A stretch of DNA of 5,288 nucleotides from an uncultured Eubacteriales bacterium (GTDB lineage Bacteria > Bacillota_A > Clostridia > Saccharofermentanales > Saccharofermentanaceae): the NCBI GenBank assembly GCA_900313405.1, contig OMQY01000010.1, positions 1 to 5,288 on the forward strand. Direction: 5' to 3'. The notes below the pieces were generated by a model that was not told where the DNA came from, ran no database searches, and was given only the letters and a program-made list of their open reading frames with translations. Shown here piece by piece: positions 1-4,242 of the stretch. Position 1 is the first letter of the stretch, and each line of letters starts with the position of its first letter. The translations under genes and the position numbers were made by a program.

Positions 1-2
1 CG

Positions 3-356
3 ATCATGATCGGTATCATCACATATATCTCCGTTCTCGAGAGAACGAAGGAGATCGGTATACTCAGAGCTATCGGTGCTACCAAGCACAATATCTCTCA
101 GGTATTTAATGCCGAGACGTTCATCATCGGATTGTTGGCGGGTCTGTTCGGTATAGGAATAGCCGAGCTGATGCTGATCCCTATCAATGCGATCATCCAC
201 AGCATCGCTGACACGAACAACGTTAACGGTGTCATCAATGTCGCTCCTGCGATCATCCTGATCGTACTGAGTACGGTACTGACACTCATCGGCGGATTTA
301 TTCCTTCCAAGAAGGCAGCCAGGATGGATCCTGTTGCAGCTCTCAGGACAGAGTAA
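3..356 (+). CDS. ABC transporter permease, FtsX/MacB type, C-terminal part (5' end outside window)
   Basis: This is the last 117 codons of a membrane permease whose start lies upstream; the frame is open to the window edge, so the ATG at 6 is probably internal. Family hallmarks are the ERTKEIGILRAIGA cytoplasmic motif after a transmembrane helix (the coupling region that contacts the ATPase) and the closing motif KKAARMDPVAALRTE. Two further hydrophobic helices are visible, about window residues 39-64 (FIIGLLAGLFGIGIAE onward) and 78-99 (VAPAIILIVLSTVLTLIGGF). A soluble loop between them carries a short polar stretch, ADTNNVNG. Such permeases pair with an ATP-binding subunit in MacB, LolCDE, FtsEX or BceAB-like transporters and work by transmitting mechanical force or exporting peptides or lipids. 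The substrate cannot be told from this piece. A strong terminator follows, so this is the last gene of its operon. The family call is firm; the subfamily is unknown. Confidence 0.9.
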   Translation: MMIGIITYISVLERTKEIGILRAIGATKHNISQVFNAETFIIGLLAGLFGIGIAELMLIPINAIIHSIADTNNVNGVINVAPAIILIVLSTVLTLIGGFIPSKKAARMDPVAALRTE

Positions 357-393
357 ACCAATCTAAAATTATATTGATATAATAAGGTCATTT

Positions 394-438
394 GAGACCG
401 CAAACGCAACAATTAAGCACGTTTGCGGTCTCTTTTTT
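394..438 (+). terminator. Strong intrinsic terminator after the permease gene
   Basis: A perfect 13-bp inverted repeat, GAGACCGCAAACG (394-406) with CGTTTGCGGTCTC (420-432), encloses a 13-base loop and is followed directly by six T (433-438). It lies 38 bases after the permease stop. The opposite strand has no matching U-run, so it should act only on + strand transcription. It separates the transporter operon from the CarD gene. Confidence 0.95.
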
Positions 439-452
439 GTCCAAAATGCCAA

Positions 453-482
453 CTGACTTATTCATATACGCGATGATATAAT
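453..482 (+). promoter_or_regulatory. Predicted sigma-A promoter of the CarD gene (extended -10)
   Basis: The -10 box TATAAT (477-482) is a full consensus match and is preceded by TG at 474-475, giving an extended -10. A weaker -35 candidate, CTGACT (453-458, four of six consensus bases), sits 18 bases upstream. The predicted transcription start is near 489, leaving an untranslated leader of about 37 bases before the ATG at 526. The promoter lies just after the upstream terminator, as expected for a new transcription unit. Confidence 0.75.
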
Positions 483-525
483 TTATTTGTCGGAAAATTC
501 ACCCTGAGCAGAAGTGAGGTCTTAG

Positions 526-1041
526 ATGAAGTACACAAAAGGCGATACTGTTGTATACGGTGGCAGTGGCGTGTGCAAGGTAGATGATATCAAAGACATC
601 AGTTTTTACCATGAGCGTCCTCAGAAGTATTATATCCTGAAGCCGCTCTTTACCAAGCAGCAGGAATTGGTCGTATATGTTCCTTACGATAACGAGAAGC
701 TCGTATCCAGGATGCAGCCTGTTATCTCCAAGGAGGAAGCGATCAAGCTGATCGATGACATCAGCGATGTTAAGCTTGAGTGGATCGAAGACAGGAATCA
801 GCGTAAAGATACATACGGAAGCATAGTAACGTCCGGATCCAGAAGAGAGATCGTGGATGTCATCAGTCTTATAAGGAATCACAGAGCCACTCTTGAGGCA
901 GAGGGCAAGAGGCTCAACATGCAGGACGAGAAGCTCCTTCTCGAAGCGGAGCGGCGTATGAATGCCGAGTTCGCTGTTGCACTCGGAGTCGACTTCGACA
1001 AGGTCGAAGAATATATCCAGGAGAAGGCTGCTGTCGGTTGA
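526..1041 (+). CDS. CarD family transcriptional regulator
   Basis: This 171-residue protein matches the CarD family, close to the roughly 160 residues usual for stand-alone members. The N-terminal part (about residues 1-60) is the CarD/TRCF RNA polymerase-interacting domain, seen in MKYTKGDTVVYGGSGVCKV and the later VVYVPYDNEK. The rest (about 65-171) is charged and mostly helical, as expected for the DNA-binding C-terminal domain, ending in RRMNAEFAVALGVDFDKVEEYI. Known members bind the RNA polymerase beta subunit and stabilise open promoter complexes, affecting rRNA and growth-related promoters; action in this organism is inferred from that. The start is set by a GAGGT ribosome binding site (516-520) five bases upstream and by the match to the family N-terminus. 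No terminator follows; the aromatic operon promoter begins 12 bases after the stop codon, so read-through into that operon is possible. Confidence 0.9.
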   Translation: MKYTKGDTVVYGGSGVCKVDDIKDISFYHERPQKYYILKPLFTKQQELVVYVPYDNEKLVSRMQPVISKEEAIKLIDDISDVKLEWIEDRNQRKDTYGSIVTSGSRREIVDVISLIRNHRATLEAEGKRLNMQDEKLLLEAERRMNAEFAVALGVDFDKVEEYIQEKAAVG

Positions 1042-1052
1042 ATTATGATTCC

Positions 1053-1081
1053 TTGACAGTATGTTCCCATCGTGCTTTAAT
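1053..1081 (+). promoter_or_regulatory. Predicted promoter of the aromatic amino acid operon leader
   Basis: A perfect -35 box TTGACA (1053-1058), a 17-base spacer and a -10 box TTTAAT (1076-1081, five of six consensus bases) are present. TG at 1073-1074 adds an extended -10. This is the best promoter match in the window. The predicted transcription start is about 1088-1090, which puts the whole leader peptide and terminator hairpin inside the transcript. No operator-like repeat is visible around it, so control is probably by attenuation rather than a repressor. Confidence 0.85.
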
Positions 1082-1100
1082 TACTGATGGAAAATAACAG

Positions 1101-1107
1101 AAGAGGT
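1101..1107 (+). promoter_or_regulatory. Ribosome binding site that decides the leader peptide start
   Basis: AAGAGGT (1101-1107) is the only Shine-Dalgarno-like sequence in the leader before the Tyr/Phe run, 12 bases before the ATG at 1120, which is somewhat long spacing. The other in-frame ATG, at 1087, falls at the predicted transcription start and has no ribosome binding site. The shorter leader peptide is therefore preferred. Confidence 0.6.
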
Positions 1108-1119
1108 TATCTTACCAAT

Positions 1120-1182
1120 ATGAAGAATGTTATCGCTTATGCATATTATTATTCCTACTTTTACTTCGACAACAAGAAGTGA
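1120..1182 (+). CDS. Tyr/Phe-rich leader peptide of the aromatic operon attenuator
   Basis: A 20-codon reading frame ending in TGA encodes a peptide whose residues 7-16 are YAYYYSYFYF: six Tyr and two Phe in ten positions, with no Trp. This composition is the signature of an attenuation leader peptide, in which the ribosome's speed over the codons measures charged tRNA. It lies between a strong promoter and an intrinsic terminator, directly upstream of DAHP synthase and prephenate dehydrogenase, whose pathway makes tyrosine and phenylalanine. The last Tyr/Phe codons form one strand of a 10-bp hairpin whose other strand covers the stop codon. An in-frame ATG at 1087 would give 31 codons, but it lacks a ribosome binding site and sits at the predicted transcription start. 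The peptide itself probably has no function beyond being translated. The role is inferred from composition, structure and context. Confidence 0.88.
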   Translation: MKNVIAYAYYYSYFYFDNKK

Positions 1183-1185
1183 GAG
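1158..1185 (+). promoter_or_regulatory. Leader hairpin over the Tyr/Phe codons (segment 1:2 of the attenuator)
   Basis: Bases 1158-1167 (CTTTTACTTC, within the last Tyr-Phe-Tyr-Phe codons) pair with 1176-1185 (GAAGTGAGAG, spanning the stop codon). This gives ten base pairs, two of them G-U, with an eight-base loop (1168-1175). A ribosome stalled in the aromatic run would prevent or melt this hairpin, matching the 1:2 (pause) structure of classical attenuators. Confidence 0.6.
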
Positions 1186-1237
1186 CGGTTTGTGCTTGAG
1201 TGGAATTCCGAGAGATTTTTAATGAAACACCTGCCGC
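1185..1237 (+). promoter_or_regulatory. Candidate antiterminator pairing (segment 2:3)
   Basis: GCGGT at 1185-1189 can pair with GCCGC at 1233-1237, ending in one G-U pair. After a 2x2 internal loop, GTG at 1192-1194 pairs with CAC at 1228-1230. Forming this helix uses the left arm of the terminator and so excludes it. The GCGG at 1185-1188 repeats the GCGG of the terminator's right arm, as expected of competing segments. A ribosome at the stop codon (1180-1182) would cover 1185-1194 and block the pairing. The helix is short and imperfect, and no folding energy was calculated. Confidence 0.45.
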
Positions 1238-1262
1238 ACGATGATGATCGGGCGGCATTTTT
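1232..1262 (+). terminator. Attenuator terminator before the DAHP synthase gene
   Basis: TGCCGC (1232-1237) pairs with GCGGCA (1252-1257). After an A-G mismatch, CGAT (1239-1242) pairs with ATCG (1247-1250) around a four-base loop. Five T follow (1258-1262). It lies downstream of the operon promoter and only 18 bases before the DAHP synthase ATG, so it can only work as a conditional terminator; as a constitutive one it would silence the operon from this promoter. Confidence 0.88.
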
Positions 1263-1267
1263 ACTGT

Positions 1268-1274
1268 AAGGAGG
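1268..1274 (+). promoter_or_regulatory. Ribosome binding site of the DAHP synthase gene
   Basis: AAGGAGG lies six bases before the ATG at 1281, a near-perfect site that fixes the start. It begins just after the terminator T-run and is outside both the terminator stem and the antiterminator, which points to control of transcription rather than of translation initiation. Confidence 0.85.
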
Positions 1275-1280
1275 CAAAAC

Positions 1281-2279
1281 ATGATAGCAGTTATCAAGAA
1301 CGGTGCGACAGAACAGCAGGTGGACAATCTTATCCGCTGGTTCGAGAAGCAGGATATCAAGGTCAACAGATCAAAGGGCGAGTTCTGTACCGTATTAGGT
1401 CTTATAGGTGATACATCCGGAATAGATACCGATCTTCTGGAGGGACTGGATATCGTCGAGTCTGTAACGAGGATATCCGATCCGTTCAAGAAGGCGAACC
1501 GTAAGTTCCATCCGGAGGATTCGGTTGTTGATATCGGAGGCGTTAAGATCGGCGGCGGGAACTTTGCAGTGATCGCGGGCCCTGATTCAGTCGAATCCGA
1601 GGAACAGATAATCGCGACAGCCATGGCTGTTAAGGCGGCGGGGGCTCAGATCCTGAAGGGCGGCTGTTTTATGCCGAGAACTTCTCCTTACGATTTCCAG
1701 GGTCTGGGAGAAGAAGGCGTTAAGCTCCTTCTCAAGGCTAAGGAGGCAACGGGGCTTCCCGTTATTTCCGAGATCGTCAGCACGGAACAGTTACCGCTCC
1801 TTGATAAGATCGACTGCCTCCAGATCAGTGCGCGCAATATGCAGAACTATGAACTGCTGAAGCTCGTCGGTAAGAGCGGCAAGCCGGTGCTCCTTAAGAG
1901 AGGCCCGTCCGCTACCATTAAGGAACTGCTGATGAGTGCCGAATATATCATGGCCGAAGGTAACGGGAACGTTATCCTTTGCGAGAGAGGTATCAGGACT
2001 TTTGAGACATATACAAAGTACACACTTGATATCGCAGCCATCCCTCTTCTCAAGGAGTTAAGCCACCTTCCCGTCATTGCCGATCCTTCACATGCGACAG
2101 GCAAGGCTTCACTTGTAAGAGGCGGAGCTCTCGCTGCTGTAGCGGCAGGTTCTGACGGCATCGAGATCGAGGTTCATCCCGAGCCGGGCAAGGCTCTCTC
2201 AGGCGGCATACAGGCTATCGACCACAAGCAGTTTGAGGAGCTCGCCGCTTCTGTTGCGCGAGTACGCAGCATACTCTAA
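1281..2279 (+). CDS. aroF: 3-deoxy-7-phosphoheptulonate (DAHP) synthase, type I-beta, with altered active-site residues
   Basis: This 332-residue protein aligns with the family that condenses phosphoenolpyruvate and erythrose 4-phosphate in the first step of the shikimate pathway (cytosol). Residues 1 to about 70 form the ferredoxin-like regulatory domain, which in the Thermotoga enzyme mediates tyrosine feedback. The link KKANRKFHPEDSV leads into the TIM barrel. Conserved stretches include PRTSPYDFQGLGEEG (132-146), ISARNMQNYELL (182-193), LLKRG (204-208), ILCERGIRTFE (232-242), ADPSHATG (267-274) and IEVHPEP (296-302). Several normally near-invariant residues differ: the metal-ligand Cys of GPCSVE is Asp102, the Lys of KPRTS is Met131, the Arg of LRGG is Lys126, and the metal-ligand Asp of LSDGxQ is Gly308. 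Metal ligands His271 and Glu297 remain. The fold and position in the operon support a DAHP synthase role, but catalysis is uncertain. It is the first gene after the Tyr/Phe attenuator. The symbol marks the family, not proven activity. Confidence 0.88.
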   Translation: MIAVIKNGATEQQVDNLIRWFEKQDIKVNRSKGEFCTVLGLIGDTSGIDTDLLEGLDIVESVTRISDPFKKANRKFHPEDSVVDIGGVKIGGGNFAVIAGPDSVESEEQIIATAMAVKAAGAQILKGGCFMPRTSPYDFQGLGEEGVKLLLKAKEATGLPVISEIVSTEQLPLLDKIDCLQISARNMQNYELLKLVGKSGKPVLLKRGPSATIKELLMSAEYIMAEGNGNVILCERGIRTFETYTKYTLDIAAIPLLKELSHLPVIADPSHATGKASLVRGGALAAVAAGSDGIEIEVHPEPGKALSGGIQAIDHKQFEELAASVARVRSIL

Positions 2280-2305
2280 AATATACGCGAAAAGGAGATC
2301 GGGAA

Positions 2306-3154
2306 ATGAGCGGGATCACAGTCGGAGTCGTAGGCTTAGGCCTTATCGGAGCATCGTTTGCAAGAGCATACAAGGAGAATGCGGACGGCAATACTGTCTA
2401 CGGTTGGAACAGGACCGAGACGGTTGCCGATATGGCAAAGATGCAGGGAGTGATCGACGACTATCTGACGGATGATAATCTTCCTGACTGCGACATCGTC
2501 ATAGTAAGTCTTTATCCCGAAGCATCCATCAACTGGATACGTGAGCATAAAGACCATTTCAATAAGAACGGCCTCGTGATCGATGCCTGCGGAACGAAGA
2601 GATGGATCTGCCGTGAGGCATTTGAGGTTGCTCATGAAGCCGGATTTGAATTTGTCGGATGTCATCCCATGGCAGGTACAAAGTTCTCCGGCATGGGACA
2701 TGCCAGAGCCAATATGTACAAGGGAGCCCCGATGGTCCTCTGTCCGGACAGGTTCGATGATATGGATCTGATAGACAGAGTAAAGACGCTCCTTGCACCC
2801 TGTCAGTTCGGGTCTTTCTGTCTGGCGCACCCCGATCAGCATGACAGGATAATCGCCTTTACGTCTCAGATGGCTCATCTGGTATCGAATGCATATATCA
2901 AGAGTCCGAGCGCTCTCGTTCACAGAGGATTCTCTGCAGGAAGCTATAAGGATATGACACGAGTTGCCTGGCTTAATCCTGAGATGTGGACACAGCTCTT
3001 CCTTGAGAACAAGGACAATCTGATCTTCGAAGTGGATTACCTGATCGAAGAATTAAAAAAGTACAGAGATGCCATGGAGAATGACGACCATGAGACATTG
3101 AAGAAGCTCCTTGCTGAGGGCAAGGAACGTAAAGAGGAGGTCGACGGAAAATGA
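2306..3154 (+). CDS. tyrA: Prephenate dehydrogenase
   Basis: This 282-residue cytosolic enzyme oxidatively decarboxylates prephenate to 4-hydroxyphenylpyruvate, the committed step to tyrosine, using NAD(P)+. The N-terminal Rossmann domain shows VGVVGLGLIGASFA (residues 6-19) and the DACGTK turn (93-98). The HPMAG motif carries the expected catalytic His (120). AHPDQHDRIIAFTSQMAHLV (174-193, with His191) and DMTRVAWLNPEMW (216-228, with Arg219) belong to the helical substrate and dimer domain. The Glu usually found in HPxAGTE is Lys126 here, possibly a lineage trait. The protein ends soon after this domain with a charged helix and has no C-terminal ACT domain, so tyrosine feedback would have to act elsewhere, on DAHP synthase or through the attenuator. 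AAGGAG at 2292-2297 lies eight bases before the start. The gap from the DAHP synthase gene is 26 bases; the stop overlaps the next start. Confidence 0.95.
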   Translation: MSGITVGVVGLGLIGASFARAYKENADGNTVYGWNRTETVADMAKMQGVIDDYLTDDNLPDCDIVIVSLYPEASINWIREHKDHFNKNGLVIDACGTKRWICREAFEVAHEAGFEFVGCHPMAGTKFSGMGHARANMYKGAPMVLCPDRFDDMDLIDRVKTLLAPCQFGSFCLAHPDQHDRIIAFTSQMAHLVSNAYIKSPSALVHRGFSAGSYKDMTRVAWLNPEMWTQLFLENKDNLIFEVDYLIEELKKYRDAMENDDHETLKKLLAEGKERKEEVDGK

Positions 3155-4242
3155 AAGGCATCTTTGTCGGTACCAAGCCGTCATACAAGGTCATAATCGG
3201 ACGGGGCGCACTGACACAGGTCGGAAGTCTCATCAAGAGAGTGACGGATGACATACAGAAGGTAATGGTAGTTACCGATTCCAATATTGCGCCGCTCTAC
3301 CTGGACAAGCTCAGGAAGAGCCTTGAGATCGCCAAGATAGAAGTGTACGAGTATGTTTTCGATGCGGGAGAACGTTCCAAGAATATCGATTCCATAACCG
3401 GCATGTGGGGCGTCATGGCAGAGAACGGATTTACGAGGACAGATGCAGTAGTTACCCTCGGCGGCGGTGTCGCCTGTGATATGGGAGGATTTGCCGCTGC
3501 GACTTTCCTTCGCGGCATCAGAGTATTCCAGGTACCGACTTCGCTCCTGGCCATGGTAGACGCAGCAGTAGGCGGTAAGACCGGAATCGACCTCAAGGAA
3601 GGAAAGAATCTGGCGGGTGCATTCTGGCAGCCGTCGATGGTAATAGAAGACACGGATTGTCTTGACACACTTCCTGATGAGCTCTTTACCGAAGGTATGG
3701 CTGAAGTGTTGAAGCACGCCTTCATCATGGATACGGAACTGTTTACCGTCCTGAAGGAAAAGGCTGATAACGGGCAGGCCCGAAGCATCAGGGAAGATCC
3801 CGAATTCATCGAAAAGATGGTAGCCATGAACGTGGCGGATAAGGTCTCGGTAATAACTGAAGATACTATTGATAACGGCAGACGTCAGACGCTCAATTAC
3901 GGTCACACGATCGGGCATGTTATCGAACGTGACAGTGACTTTAAGCTTGCACACGGAGTGTGCGTTGCCAAGGGCATGGGCATCATTATAGATGCAAGTG
4001 TAGCCGCAGGCAGATTATCCGCTTCAGAGGCAGAGACAATGAAAGGGCTTATAGCCGCATACGGGCTTCCGACAGAGGATGATATAACGCCTGAACAGGC
4101 CGTAGCGGGAGCCATGAACGATAAGAAAAAGCGTGGAGACATGATATCCGTGATCGTTGTTGACAAGATAGGCAGTTCAGAGATCGTAAAGATGACTCCG
4201 GACGAGTTCCTCGGATTCCTTAAGGCAGGACGTGAACGATGA
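3151..4242 (+). CDS. aroB: 3-dehydroquinate synthase
   Basis: This 363-residue protein is full length for the family, which converts DAHP to 3-dehydroquinate, the second shikimate step, with NAD+ and a zinc ion. NAD-binding motifs are VVTLGGGVACDMGGFAAATFLRG (residues 100-122, glycine-rich loop) and QVPTSLLAMVDAAVGGKTGID (127-147). The zinc ligands are visible as Glu185 in EGMAEVLKHA, His252 in NYGHTIGH and His268 in LAHG. The substrate-binding basic cluster NDKKKRG (323-329) is also present, so the enzyme should be active. The start overlaps the tyrA stop in ATGA, and AGAGGAGG (3133-3140) lies ten bases upstream, which suggests coupled translation. It overlaps the EPSP synthase gene in the same way at its other end. 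Nothing unusual was seen in the catalytic residues. Confidence 0.97.
   Translation: MKGIFVGTKPSYKVIIGRGALTQVGSLIKRVTDDIQKVMVVTDSNIAPLYLDKLRKSLEIAKIEVYEYVFDAGERSKNIDSITGMWGVMAENGFTRTDAVVTLGGGVACDMGGFAAATFLRGIRVFQVPTSLLAMVDAAVGGKTGIDLKEGKNLAGAFWQPSMVIEDTDCLDTLPDELFTEGMAEVLKHAFIMDTELFTVLKEKADNGQARSIREDPEFIEKMVAMNVADKVSVITEDTIDNGRRQTLNYGHTIGHVIERDSDFKLAHGVCVAKGMGIIIDASVAAGRLSASEAETMKGLIAAYGLPTEDDITPEQAVAGAMNDKKKRGDMISVIVVDKIGSSEIVKMTPDEFLGFLKAGRER

Noticed and set aside
375..383. Extended -10-like TGATATAAT after the permease gene
   Set aside because: No -35 match at the right distance, and a transcript from it would run straight into the strong terminator at 394-438. It is probably chance in AT-rich DNA.
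98..412. - strand frame opposite the permease gene and terminator
   Set aside because: It is antisense to a gene with clear FtsX-family motifs and would cross the terminator hairpin; no independent support.
1069..1075. ATCGTGC, complementary to 1236-1242 in the terminator, considered as an antiterminator strand
   Set aside because: It lies inside the promoter, upstream of the predicted transcription start, so it is not in the operon transcript made from that promoter.
1202..1220. GGAATTCC palindrome followed by a T-run, considered as an extra terminator
   Set aside because: The eight-base palindrome leaves no loop for a hairpin, and the T-run does not directly follow a stable stem.
1042..1280. 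T-box riboswitch, the usual Bacillota control for such operons
   Set aside because: The conserved T-box sequence (AGGGTGGNACCGCG type) and the long Stem I are absent; the transcribed leader of about 190 bases is occupied by the leader peptide and terminator.
1130..1624. 164-residue - strand frame crossing the attenuator and the start of the DAHP synthase gene
   Set aside because: It is antisense to a well-supported gene and to the leader; the protein is Ser/Pro-rich with no motif.
2233..2475. 80-residue + strand frame across the aroF-tyrA junction
   Set aside because: It overlaps the end of DAHP synthase and the start of TyrA in another frame, with no motif and a highly Arg/Ser-rich composition.
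3181..3954. 257-residue and overlapping 176-residue frames on the - strand
   Set aside because: Both lie opposite aroB, are rich in Ser/Arg/His/Cys in the way antisense frames are, and show no family motifs.
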